Positions 1 through 8,556 of a stretch of DNA of 29,563 nt are shown here, in pieces. The stretch's first letter is position 1. Each line of letters starts with the position of its first letter. Under the pieces are notes generated by a model, which did not search any database, was not told where the DNA came from, and saw only the letters and a program-made list of their open reading frames with translations. This DNA is from a virus. The position numbers and the translations under genes were made by a program. The stretch covers positions 771 to 30,333 of the IMG/VR virus record IMGVR_UViG_3300000117_000145. One strand, written 5' to 3'.

Positions 1-945
1 ATCACCCTGAACCAATCCAGTAGTGCCATGAAACTGAATATTACCAATTGTTCCACCAGCACCAGTAATAATAGATTCCAAACGAACCCAATCTATTGTC
101 CCAGGATTTCCTGCTCCCTTCGCAAGAATTTGCCCGTCAGTTCCTGGATCACCATCACTATCATAGATAGTTGCTCCAACTTTAATGCTACCACTTACAT
201 CAATATCTCCTGTAACATCTAAAGTATGTGCAGGATCACTACTATTAATACCTAATCGTGTATTAGACTTATCCCAATAAACACTAGCACCATTAAATTC
301 CCCATTATCATTAAATATTAATTCTTTATTTTCAGAAAAGAATTGTGGAGAAACAGTTATGTCTGCTTTAACTCCAGTCTCAATAATCGAAGATAAAGAA
401 TCTACGGTTAATCCAGTGGTTACTCCATCCTCATAAATTTCATCACTTGCATTTTGAGCAAACGATCCCTCAACATTAGTGACAGTAACATATCCAACTG
501 TTGTTGTAGAATATTTTACAAAACCAGTAACATTATTGTTACCCTGTGTAATACCTAAACCAACAGAAAAACTATGATTGCCACTTAAAGTTAATGTTGT
601 TTCTTTAAATGAATCTGATGTTGCAGTTATAGCAGCACCAATAAAATTGAGTTGAGTTATACTACTAATATTACCAACAAGTTTAGTAGATTCATCATAG
701 ACAGTAATAGATCCTGGAATGATTCCACCCTCAACAGGAATCCAATATCTTTCTCCAGGATATCCTTCAACGGAAACTATTTGATATCTTGTACCAGCAG
801 GTGGAGTGTCTTGAAATGTCCCGGAAAGAGGATCACCTAAATTTGGTTCAGTTTCATTAAGTCCAAGATAACGGTAGCGATCCGTAGAAATTGCTACTTT
901 GGATTGTTCTTTTCTTTTTACTCTTCCGCTTAAATATTTTGCCAT
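1..945 (-). CDS. Virion structural / tail-fibre-like protein, N-terminal part (3' end outside window)
   Basis: An open frame begins with ATG at 943-945 and reads 315 codons without a stop to the left edge, so the C-terminus is missing. The start MAKYLSGRVKRKEQSKVAIS lies 2 nt after the stop of the upstream gene. The protein is rich in Thr, Ser, Gly and beta-branched residues. Late in the visible part it has the phage-fibre motif RLGINSSDP...TLDVTGDIDVSGSIKVG, which is also present in the 1020-aa protein (1621-4683) and in the collagen-like fibre (27666-29563). This suggests a trimeric beta-structured tail or fibre protein. It is the last visible member of the minus-strand late virion block. 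The exact role is unknown. Confidence 0.75.
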   Translation of the reverse strand, partial: MAKYLSGRVKRKEQSKVAISTDRYRYLGLNETEPNLGDPLSGTFQDTPPAGTRYQIVSVEGYPGERYWIPVEGGIIPGSITVYDESTKLVGNISSITQLNFIGAAITATSDSFKETTLTLSGNHSFSVGLGITQGNNNVTGFVKYSTTTVGYVTVTNVEGSFAQNASDEIYEDGVTTGLTVDSLSSIIETGVKADITVSPQFFSENKELIFNDNGEFNGASVYWDKSNTRLGINSSDPAHTLDVTGDIDVSGSIKVGATIYDSDGDPGTDGQILAKGAGNPGTIDWVRLESIITGAGGTIGNIQFHGTTGLVQGD

Positions 946-947
946 TG

Positions 948-1619
948 TTATGCAAGACTATTTTCAAGAATACTAAGGGTTAATTCCAATCTTAAGGGTG
1001 CTACTTTTCCTGTTCCACTAACATGATTGTGAGCAATGCCAACACTCTTACCAGAATTTACTTCAAAAGTTGTTGGAGTATCTGATACATCTACAGTAAA
1101 ACTTCTCTGTGGTGAGGGGAAAAACGTTGTGGTTATTCCGTATCCATCTCCCGTACAAGTGAATTGAATATCTGCCATAGTAATCTCATCACCAACTTGG
1201 AATCCATGAGGAGTTGTGGTAGTTACAGTAGTTACTCCATTAGGAGCATGATATTCAACACCCTGAATATCTCTGACACCATGCTGATCACTAATAATAG
1301 TCAATGAATCCGATACAGCAGCAGTTCTTTCTAAGACTAATCTTCCATCAATAAGAAACAATGTATCATTCGGTAGCACCTCAATATCTTTTACAATTCT
1401 CGTATCTCTGGTATTACCAAATGTTCTTGTTCCCGTGGATTTTCTTTGGTGCGTAAACGTTACTGTTGGATATGAAGTAGTCGTTCCTAAACCAACATTT
1501 GAAACTCCGGCATATAATACAATAGCACTTACACCAACAGGAGTTGTATATACAGTATTAATTCCAGGTGCAACCGGTACTGCTACAGTTATAAATTTAT
1601 TTAATGGTGCTACTGCCAT
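948..1619 (-). CDS. Virion structural protein of unknown role (223 aa)
   Basis: The ORF lies one base beyond the stop of the 1020-aa structural gene and 2 nt before the next gene, so it is clearly part of the same late operon. The N-terminal half (MAVAPLNKFITVAVPVAPG, then NTVYTTPVGVSAIVLYAGVS, then a VLPNDTLFLIDGRLVLE stretch around residues 80-97) looks like the small beta-sandwich virion proteins that recur in cyanophage tail clusters. The 119-aa protein at 27273-27632 has a similar plan. The C-terminal half has a GFQVGDEITM-type segment and a SGTGKVAPLRLE end. There is no signal peptide, membrane segment or catalytic motif. A baseplate or tail accessory role is inferred from position and composition only. 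Confidence 0.7.
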   Translation of the reverse strand: MAVAPLNKFITVAVPVAPGINTVYTTPVGVSAIVLYAGVSNVGLGTTTSYPTVTFTHQRKSTGTRTFGNTRDTRIVKDIEVLPNDTLFLIDGRLVLERTAAVSDSLTIISDQHGVRDIQGVEYHAPNGVTTVTTTTPHGFQVGDEITMADIQFTCTGDGYGITTTFFPSPQRSFTVDVSDTPTTFEVNSGKSVGIAHNHVSGTGKVAPLRLELTLSILENSLA

Positions 1620-1620
1620 A

Positions 1621-4600
1621 TTAATTTAATGCAAGTATTAATGGTGTAATTTCTGCCTGAACTGCTCTACTAAAATCTCTACCTCTAATTGTTGACGTTG
1701 TTTGGTCGATTTGTATCCCCTCTCCTATATCAAAATTTCCTTTTTGGTCGGTGCTAGTAAACGGAATTTGTGCTCCATCTCTGGCATCAACTTCATTAGC
1801 TTTGATTGGAACTGCACCCTCAAAGGGTAACGCACTATTTATAGTGGTCCCAGTACCAATGTATTCAAATGAATGTGAAGATGTAAGAATACGACTTATT
1901 CTTGCAAAATAAATTGGATCTCCTTCAAATAATTCATATGGTATAAATTCATTAAAGGTTATAGTCGTCATACCCACAGAATTGAAATCGCCCGCTTCAG
2001 AAACTGTATAGTAGATAGGTTTCATGATAGCAGTCGCAATTCCAGTATTTCCATTAATACTAACAACTATATTTTGAGTTGGAAGATAATTTCTACCATT
2101 ACTAATTAAATTAATTTGGGTAATGGATCCTCCTGCACTTACAGTTGCAGTTGCTTGAGCAGCAATAGATTGAGGACCTTTAGGTTCAACTAAAGTATCA
2201 TCAAAATCTTCTATAATCACATTAGGAGGAGAAGCAGCACTAAATCCAGAGTTACCAGTAGCATTAGGTATTAAATCAATTCTCTCAACTTCTCTCATAG
2301 GAGATGGAAGTATTGTGCTTCCACTTGGTGGAGTTGCATCTGGATAGTTTGCAAGATCAATCGCAAACCAAACTGCCTGCCCATCAAAAGGTCTTTGATA
2401 TACATTGGATCTGTCGGTAACAGCAGTGCCAACTATAATATCGGTGTTATTAAAATCATAAGCAACTCCAGCAGTATTAGAAGTAACAAAACCAGTGTAT
2501 TGAGTTGCTCCCAATCCAACTGCAACCAATCCATAATTTCCAAAGGAAGAATTAGAATTAGTCAAATCACACTGAGCACCAGTATCAGCATAAATTCCTA
2601 TATCATTATTAATTGTAAATATAGAAACTAATTGGGCATATGCTTCATTGGTAAGTGATACTCCAATACCTGCTTCATTGTATTGAGTAAATGAATCACA
2701 AACCATTGATTTCAAATTAGCACCATCACTTGATGCTGTGGCATGATTACCATCAATCTTCATGCCAATACTTTTGGTCATGAAGTTTGTGCAATTTCTA
2801 ATATATGGACTTCTCCATCTTCCCGTAGGACCTTCTGTTGCTGGTCCAACATCAGTAAATCCACTTACCGCTTGATATGCAGTCCCGGCATCAATGTCTG
2901 TTTGTGTTGGAGGAAATGCAACTGCTCCTCCTCCAGTATTTGCAACACTTACTCCATTGTCATTTGGATCTCCATCATTATTTTTACAGGCAAAATTCAA
3001 ATTCTCAATGAGACATCCTCTTCTTACATGAAAAATATCACGCATCAAATTTTGAGGTCTGATTGTAACCAATCTCAAATCTTGACCTGTAACAGATACG
3101 TCAGTTCTTAATCCAATTGGATTGTTTTCATCATATGTTCCGGGTCTTATAACAATTGTATCACTCGCTTCTGCTATTGCTGCTGCACCACCAACTGTTC
3201 TTTTTGCATCACCCTCAAGTAATCCACTATTGGCATCGTTACCACTCTCCGAAACCCAAATAGTTCTCTTTGTTTGAACACCAGAAGGTCTCCAAGAAAC
3301 ACCACTTCCAACTGCAGCAAGACGATAATCTTTATCGCCACCAGTAGAATCATTAACATCCTGTATAAAAGAATTTAGTATTAGAGTGCCATCAATATCA
3401 ACTTCATCCTCAAAATATGCAGTACTTCCAACACCAACTGTATTAGCAATACTTACATTATCTACGGTTAATCTTTTTGCAATTCCTACACCACCATCAA
3501 CAACTAATGCGCCTGTTGTTTTACTGGTTGAATCCTTCGTAGAATTTATGCTTATAATGCCCGTAGCATCATTCTTACCTATCTCAATAGAAGTTGCAGC
3601 ACCACCAAGATTTAATGTGGTTACAGTGGTGTTTAATAAGTTAAATGTGGATTGATTAGTTTTTATATCTCCACCAAAAACAGATAAATCATCTTTAACA
3701 AATAATTCACCACCTACAGTAGCAGCACCTCCTATAGTAGCAGCACCTCCTACAGAAAGACCATTATCAACAAATAAGTCTCCACCGGTTGTTGTAATAC
3801 CTCCATCAGATGCAAGAGTTGTTACACCACTAATAGAGACACCGCCATAAACATCCAAAGGAAATCTTGGATTTGTAGTTCCTATTCCAAGATTACCCTC
3901 CGATGTAATGGCAACCACACCAGAAGTATTTTTACCAATCTGTAGTGCAACTAATGGATTATTGGTAAAAATACCAACATTGGTCATTCTATAAATGTTA
4001 TTATCGGCAACTGCCTTGTCACCACCTATTGCATTTCCCCAATAATCATTGGAAAATATAGTGGCAAGTCCTAAAATTCCGGAAGATGTAATTCCCAGAG
4101 TCTCGGTCAAAATACCAAGACTGTTTCTCTCCACGAAATTAATATTTGTGAAAGAAACCCCTTGTCCTACTTCAACACCTTCTTCTTGTAAAAAGACACC
4201 TTCCTGAACTTCTGTACTTAATTCTTTCCAGAAAATTCCATTTGCATCAACAGAAAGAACGTTTGTATTATTACCTCTTTTATCAAATTGATCATAAATG
4301 TATTTTGTGATCTTTATACTTCCACCAACTTCAAGAACTCTATTGCCTGTTGGATCAATATAATCAGAATTAATACCTACCCTACCACCATTAATATCAA
4401 CCGTTCCTCCTATTCCAACATTACCAATCGCAACAATTGATCTATCAGGATTTAATGTGTTAATTCCAATTCTTTTAGTATTATCATTAACATTTAAAAG
4501 TTTTTCCTTAGTACCTACACTAAAATATTTTCTTACTCGTAAAACATCAAGATTAACATCACCAGTAAAAATTGTGTTATCTACAACAATTTCATTCGCA

Positions 4601-4683
4601 TAAAGTTTATCGTAAATATATACGGTTTCAAATATCGAATTACCTAATTGAGAAAAATCTGGATTTATTCTTGGTATTCCCAT
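1621..4683 (-). CDS. Large virion structural protein with beta-helix (pectate-lyase-like) domain
   Basis: This 1020-aa protein is the longest complete ORF of the window. The N-terminal half contains repeated fibre motifs (RIGINTLNPD, LGIGTTNPRFPLDVYGG) and short repeats such as VGGAATIGGAATVGGELFV. From about residue 475 comes WVSESGNDANSG followed by DTIVIRPGTYDENNPI and a series of strand-turn repeats, the usual look of a right-handed parallel beta-helix of the pectate-lyase type. The C-terminus (IQIDQTTSTIRGRDFSRAVQ) is beta-rich. Such proteins are typical large virion or tail proteins of T4-like cyanophages. The beta-helix may be a fibre or a polysaccharide-binding or depolymerising domain, but no catalytic residues can be assigned by eye. 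The start at 4683 lies 3 nt after the stop of the upstream gene. Confidence 0.85.
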   Translation of the reverse strand: MGIPRINPDFSQLGNSIFETVYIYDKLYANEIVVDNTIFTGDVNLDVLRVRKYFSVGTKEKLLNVNDNTKRIGINTLNPDRSIVAIGNVGIGGTVDINGGRVGINSDYIDPTGNRVLEVGGSIKITKYIYDQFDKRGNNTNVLSVDANGIFWKELSTEVQEGVFLQEEGVEVGQGVSFTNINFVERNSLGILTETLGITSSGILGLATIFSNDYWGNAIGGDKAVADNNIYRMTNVGIFTNNPLVALQIGKNTSGVVAITSEGNLGIGTTNPRFPLDVYGGVSISGVTTLASDGGITTTGGDLFVDNGLSVGGAATIGGAATVGGELFVKDDLSVFGGDIKTNQSTFNLLNTTVTTLNLGGAATSIEIGKNDATGIISINSTKDSTSKTTGALVVDGGVGIAKRLTVDNVSIANTVGVGSTAYFEDEVDIDGTLILNSFIQDVNDSTGGDKDYRLAAVGSGVSWRPSGVQTKRTIWVSESGNDANSGLLEGDAKRTVGGAAAIAEASDTIVIRPGTYDENNPIGLRTDVSVTGQDLRLVTIRPQNLMRDIFHVRRGCLIENLNFACKNNDGDPNDNGVSVANTGGGAVAFPPTQTDIDAGTAYQAVSGFTDVGPATEGPTGRWRSPYIRNCTNFMTKSIGMKIDGNHATASSDGANLKSMVCDSFTQYNEAGIGVSLTNEAYAQLVSIFTINNDIGIYADTGAQCDLTNSNSSFGNYGLVAVGLGATQYTGFVTSNTAGVAYDFNNTDIIVGTAVTDRSNVYQRPFDGQAVWFAIDLANYPDATPPSGSTILPSPMREVERIDLIPNATGNSGFSAASPPNVIIEDFDDTLVEPKGPQSIAAQATATVSAGGSITQINLISNGRNYLPTQNIVVSINGNTGIATAIMKPIYYTVSEAGDFNSVGMTTITFNEFIPYELFEGDPIYFARISRILTSSHSFEYIGTGTTINSALPFEGAVPIKANEVDARDGAQIPFTSTDQKGNFDIGEGIQIDQTTSTIRGRDFSRAVQAEITPLILALN

Positions 4684-4686
4684 TTT

Positions 4687-5217
4687 TTATGCTTTTAATT
4701 TTGGATTTCCAGAAGCTAATGACCCTTTAAAAGATGCAACTGTGCTTGAAGACATTAGTGCTTCTTTCAATTCAAATTTTTTTATTTTTCCATTCTCTAC
4801 AGGAATCAAATTTTGTGCATGAAGTTCAATTTTATTTGTTTGCCCTTCATTATTTCCAATTCTAATTGAAGGAGCATCTATTACAATTTCATCTGTTGCC
4901 TTTAAAGTAATTGTTTCTGCACCTACAACGAATGATCCACTATCAGCATTAAAATGAATATTGCCATTATGTGCAATTAAAGTAAAATCTGGTTGTCCAT
5001 CTCTATTTTTATCTCCACACTCTATTTCAAACCGTCCTTCTGTTCCTTGATGAAACATCCCATTTTCATACAATCCTTGTGAGCAACGAATACCAGACTC
5101 GTTTTCACTTTTAATAGAAAAGGCACATTTACCGGCAGTAGTTTGCTCTTCAGAATTCGACTCAATAACTAATTTTGGACTACAAACCTCTCGATATAAA
5201 CTATCAGAATTTGCCAT
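4687..5217 (-). CDS. Baseplate spike-like beta-helical protein (gp5 C-domain type)
   Basis: A 176-aa protein. Residues about 85-125 form regular alternating strands (NGNIHFNADSG, VVGAETITLKATDEIVI, DAPSIRIGNN), the short repeating units seen in the beta-helical needle of T4 gp5 and of VgrG spikes. Two Cys occur in the N-terminal half (KCAFSIKS, IRCSQG) and one at ECGDKNRDG. The start has a good GAGG ribosome site ending 5 nt before the ATG, located in the last codons of the 496-aa gene. The OB-fold part of gp5 is encoded separately at 6728-7240, so this gene plausibly supplies the needle. That assignment is inference; the family is usually annotated only as virion structural. Confidence 0.7.
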   Translation of the reverse strand: MANSDSLYREVCSPKLVIESNSEEQTTAGKCAFSIKSENESGIRCSQGLYENGMFHQGTEGRFEIECGDKNRDGQPDFTLIAHNGNIHFNADSGSFVVGAETITLKATDEIVIDAPSIRIGNNEGQTNKIELHAQNLIPVENGKIKKFELKEALMSSSTVASFKGSLASGNPKLKA

Positions 5218-5220
5218 ATG

Positions 5221-6711
5221 TTACCTCACACAATCTATAACTTGAATAACTTCTCTCTGTGGCGGAACAACTGCCATTATTGGTCTTAGCACAGCTCCAA
5301 ACCCAGTGTTACTGTTGATATTTAGGTCAGGCAATCCATTGTATCCTAAGTTTTCAATTTCAGTGTCAACAATTTGACCATCACGAATTGTTAATTTAAT
5401 CCCTTGAGCAGAATCACCTTCAGAGTATCCAGATCCGGGATTTTCAATTACAATATCTTCAATGTATAATGGATCTTCAATAAGACCTTCCGTTGGGTAA
5501 TTTTCTCCTTTACTAATAATACTTATAGAAGTAACTTGACCATAAGTTGGAGAACTAGGATTTGTATCTATGTTTGCTCTGCCATATGCACCATATCCCT
5601 TATCACATGCATCAGTAAAAGATACAATTGGTGGAGTTGTATATCCACTTCCGGGATCTTGAATTTCTACACCAACAATACTTGCAGTCCTTTGTGCAGA
5701 ATCAATTACACCTTCACTATCAACTTCATTAATAATATTGCCAAGTATTACTCTTCCAAATGCTCCTGCACCATCACCACCAAAAAATTCTACATTTGGT
5801 GTGCCACAACTGACAACATTTCCAGTATAACAACCCGAATTTGGATCAGCATTTTCTAGGGTCTCGCCAAATATAGACCATGATCCATATTGATTTTCAA
5901 AATCATTTGCAAGATTTGCAGCACCTCTTGACAGTGCTCCTTTTGCAAATATTCTATCAAAGGCGTCTTTCTGCTCTCCTTCTCCCCTATCTCTCAACAA
6001 TCCTTGATTGATTTTATATTTTGTAGATGGAGGACACTTTTTCTTCTCATTACAATTTAAAAGATTTTCAACCTTTCTCAATGTTTTCACTACACCAACA
6101 AGAAAATCTCTTACATCAAAAACAAATTCTAATGCATTCTTAATCGGTTCCAATATTGGTGAAACGGTGCTCTCAATGATATCTATCATCTTATTAGTAA
6201 ATGCACCCAATATTTGCTCAACTGCACAAATAGGGACATTCAATACATTTTTTACTGCTTGTGATAGCAAATCAGTGAATATTTTTTCTGCGGCATCCGT
6301 AACCTTATTTGCCAAACAAGCAAGTGCCTTAAACAGATTATCAACTGGATCAATTTGAGCGCCTTGTTTTTTTGCTAATTCATCAAGAGCTTTGAATAAT
6401 TCATTTCCTTTATATGAAGATCTAACTGCATTTTCCAGTCCTGCAAGTCCACCTTTTATTCTTTCAATCAATTCATCTTGAAATCTTCCCACAACAGAAT
6501 TTACAAAACCTTTCATACCAATAGAAAGAAGTTTCACGGTTTTTTTCAATTCTTGATCTAAACTTGAGGATGAATCAAGTGGTTTTGTTACCAAAGCAAA
6601 AAAGTTTTCCAGATATGCTTCTGCCTTCGCAAAGGTATTATCTTTACAAGGATCTGGAAGAATTACTACATGACCAGATGTATTACTGATAGGATCTGCA
6701 CAAACTGACAT
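5221..6711 (-). CDS. Virion structural protein, probably baseplate (496 aa)
   Basis: Two regions are visible. Residues about 20-215 are helical and amphipathic (VKLLSIGMKGFVNSVVGRFQ, then KNALEFVFDVRDFLVGVVKT), suggesting a helical bundle. From about residue 290 the sequence is beta-rich with repeated turn motifs: DPGSGYTTPPIVSF, NPGSGYSEGD, SKGENYPTEG. Such GSGY..PP repeats are common in cyanophage baseplate and tail proteins. The gene lies between the OB-fold gp5-like gene and the spike-like gene, which points to the central baseplate hub or spike. Several Cys are present (CADPIS, CNEKKKCPP). No enzymatic motif is recognised, in particular no lysozyme domain. Confidence 0.75.
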   Translation of the reverse strand: MSVCADPISNTSGHVVILPDPCKDNTFAKAEAYLENFFALVTKPLDSSSSLDQELKKTVKLLSIGMKGFVNSVVGRFQDELIERIKGGLAGLENAVRSSYKGNELFKALDELAKKQGAQIDPVDNLFKALACLANKVTDAAEKIFTDLLSQAVKNVLNVPICAVEQILGAFTNKMIDIIESTVSPILEPIKNALEFVFDVRDFLVGVVKTLRKVENLLNCNEKKKCPPSTKYKINQGLLRDRGEGEQKDAFDRIFAKGALSRGAANLANDFENQYGSWSIFGETLENADPNSGCYTGNVVSCGTPNVEFFGGDGAGAFGRVILGNIINEVDSEGVIDSAQRTASIVGVEIQDPGSGYTTPPIVSFTDACDKGYGAYGRANIDTNPSSPTYGQVTSISIISKGENYPTEGLIEDPLYIEDIVIENPGSGYSEGDSAQGIKLTIRDGQIVDTEIENLGYNGLPDLNINSNTGFGAVLRPIMAVVPPQREVIQVIDCVR

Positions 6712-6727
6712 ATATTTTTTGAATTAT

Positions 6728-7240
6728 TTATGGAGATGTTCTACCTTGTTTCCCATTCCCAGGTATTAGTCTTGGCGTGCATATTCCTTTTTGTTCACAT
6801 GTTTCTTGATTTTTTGTTAATGATGTCTTTTTTCTACTTCCAACAAATCCAGTTTTTGGATCAAATCTACCAGATCCATATCCATATTGTATATCAGACG
6901 TTCTACATAAAACATGCAATATAATTGGCAATTGTTTATTATCACCATCTAAAAATTTACCCAAAACAACATCTCCTTGAGTCAATTTAGATGTTTTATA
7001 ACACGATCCACCGCCGCCGCCATCAGCAGGTGAGAATCCAGTTATGGCATAAGTAATTTCTTCATCAGTTATACTATTATCAAGTGGATGATAACCCATA
7101 ATAGCCACTCGATAACGAAAACCAAATCCTTTCTTTCCCGTAGATTGATCTTTTTGGGATTCAAAGGGCAATATCATACCTATCCACTCATTTGTCCCCA
7201 AACCATAAAAATTAAATTGTGCCGAATTTAGTCCTTCCAT
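6728..7240 (-). CDS. Baseplate hub OB-fold protein, gp5 N-domain-like
   Basis: A 170-aa protein matching the OB-fold domain of T4 gp5 and related hub proteins: YRVAIMGYHPLDN (like RVRVVGLHP in T4), then SPADGGGGGS, then QGDVVLGKFLDGDNKQLPII, the conserved 'fill, device, quantity' segment of gp5. T4 gp5 continues into a lysozyme domain and a beta-helix. Here the protein ends soon after a Lys/Thr-rich tail, so both are absent. The start ATG overlaps the stop of the gp27-like gene (TAATG), indicating translational coupling with its likely partner, since gp5 and gp27 form the T4 hub complex. Family call is good; role is by analogy. Confidence 0.75.
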   Translation of the reverse strand: MEGLNSAQFNFYGLGTNEWIGMILPFESQKDQSTGKKGFGFRYRVAIMGYHPLDNSITDEEITYAITGFSPADGGGGGSCYKTSKLTQGDVVLGKFLDGDNKQLPIILHVLCRTSDIQYGYGSGRFDPKTGFVGSRKKTSLTKNQETCEQKGICTPRLIPGNGKQGRTSP

Positions 7241-8556
7241 TATTTGCTCTTACTAAAATGTAATCCATAAGAATCGCGAATAAGTTTTAATCCAGTAGTA
7301 GATACTTTAGGAGTAAAATGATGCCTTATTCCCCTAATTATATATTTACCACTTTTAACTTGATCAACACCTTGCACCTTATCATTAGATATACTTTCAA
7401 TATTTAAAATAATCGAATCTCCAGCTTCAAGTAAAATATTTGATGGAATTGTTACATTATGAATTTGAGAAAATAATGCATTATATCTAGTAGTTCCTGC
7501 TGCATAGTAAAGTTCTGGATTATTATTTTGAGTTTTTTCTTCTGTATTACTTCCTATATCTAGGATAGCAGACTGAACTCGATGATATTTTTTCCCCTCA
7601 TTGAAATCTTGATCTAAAATTCTTGGAAGTTTTTGTTTTTTACCCAATGAAGAAAACTTTGAATTTGTTATCACAGATATGTCAATTTCGGTAAATTTAA
7701 AAGTTAGTGGATTGAAAAATAAATTTTTTGTAGCATACATTCCAGATCTAATTTGCATCAACAAATCTTGATCTTTTTCTGTCGAAAATGTTGCTACCTT
7801 AAAATCAGCACTGTCATCTTTAGTTTCAAAAGATGATATATTTTTGCCATTATATTCATAAGGAATTTTAAATTCCTCTCGATTTATCAAAGTATCAATA
7901 GAAACATAATTAAATCCACTCTTTGTTTCATAACAAAAATAACCAGGATTTACTGTATTGGGGGGTATAGATTGTTTTAATAAAAGTCCTATTAATAAAT
8001 CAAATGGTCTCTTTCTCATTCCAGTAAATGTGAGACTATTGATTGCTTCTTCAATAAAAATTTTATTAGATTTTATACCCAATTCTTTTGTTAATATAGA
8101 TTCTACAGATTTGGTAATTTTTCCATTAAATGATCGTGTAATTCTGGTAGTTTCATTTAACCATCCAATTTTAGATGTAAACTTTATAGATATTGTTTCT
8201 GAATTAGAATCTTGGATTAGAGGAACAACCTTTGTCACATATAAAACTTTATAATCATCTCCAGAAAAATTCAATACTCCATTTTTTGTGCGTATTTTTG
8301 TCGATATTATTGATCCTGCACGAAGAGGTAAATGCGATAATATACTTCCTACTCTATTTTGGGGATCTTCCCTCGATACAGCAGCATCAGATCCACTAGA
8401 AATTATAATTGTGCCAGTAATGCACGGTGATAATATAGATTCAAAGTAATCAAAACTAATAATTCTTATCTGACCATCATAAAGATTTACAGAATTACTT
8501 CCGTCATCAGATGTAATTATAAATTCTTCAAATATACTTGCTTGTGCTGCATTCAT
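7240..8556 (-). CDS. Baseplate hub protein, gp27-like
   Basis: A 438-aa protein located directly before the gp5-type OB-fold gene, as expected for the tail hub ring. It shows a beta-rich N-terminal domain (FEEFIITSDDGSNSVNLYDG, FDYFESILSPCITGTIII) of the kind found in gp27/gpD hub proteins, which mimic the tail tube. A helical middle follows (SVESILTKELGI, RPFDLLIGLLLKQSI), and a C-terminal segment ends with KSGKYIIRGIRHHFTPK, which resembles the closing strands of hub proteins. Start and stop both overlap the neighbours by TAATG. The gp27 assignment rests on gene order and domain look rather than on a diagnostic motif. Confidence 0.65.
   Translation of the reverse strand: MNAAQASIFEEFIITSDDGSNSVNLYDGQIRIISFDYFESILSPCITGTIIISSGSDAAVSREDPQNRVGSILSHLPLRAGSIISTKIRTKNGVLNFSGDDYKVLYVTKVVPLIQDSNSETISIKFTSKIGWLNETTRITRSFNGKITKSVESILTKELGIKSNKIFIEEAINSLTFTGMRKRPFDLLIGLLLKQSIPPNTVNPGYFCYETKSGFNYVSIDTLINREEFKIPYEYNGKNISSFETKDDSADFKVATFSTEKDQDLLMQIRSGMYATKNLFFNPLTFKFTEIDISVITNSKFSSLGKKQKLPRILDQDFNEGKKYHRVQSAILDIGSNTEEKTQNNNPELYYAAGTTRYNALFSQIHNVTIPSNILLEAGDSIILNIESISNDKVQGVDQVKSGKYIIRGIRHHFTPKVSTTGLKLIRDSYGLHFSKSK

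Noticed and set aside
652-840. Plus-strand ORFs opposite the virion block (many Ser/Asn/Ile-rich frames)
   Set aside because: They are antisense shadows of Gly/Thr/Val-rich structural proteins, with low-complexity composition and no ribosome sites.
1836-1843. TATAAATA (minus) inside the 1020-aa structural gene
   Set aside because: It is coding sequence for NSA-type residues; in AT-rich DNA one such match in 3 kb is not striking, and the following genes are tightly linked anyway. Could still be a weak internal promoter.
6725-6732. CATAAATA overlapping the end of the OB-fold gene
   Set aside because: Only about 13 nt before the next start, too close for a normal leader, and without a ribosome site; probably chance.
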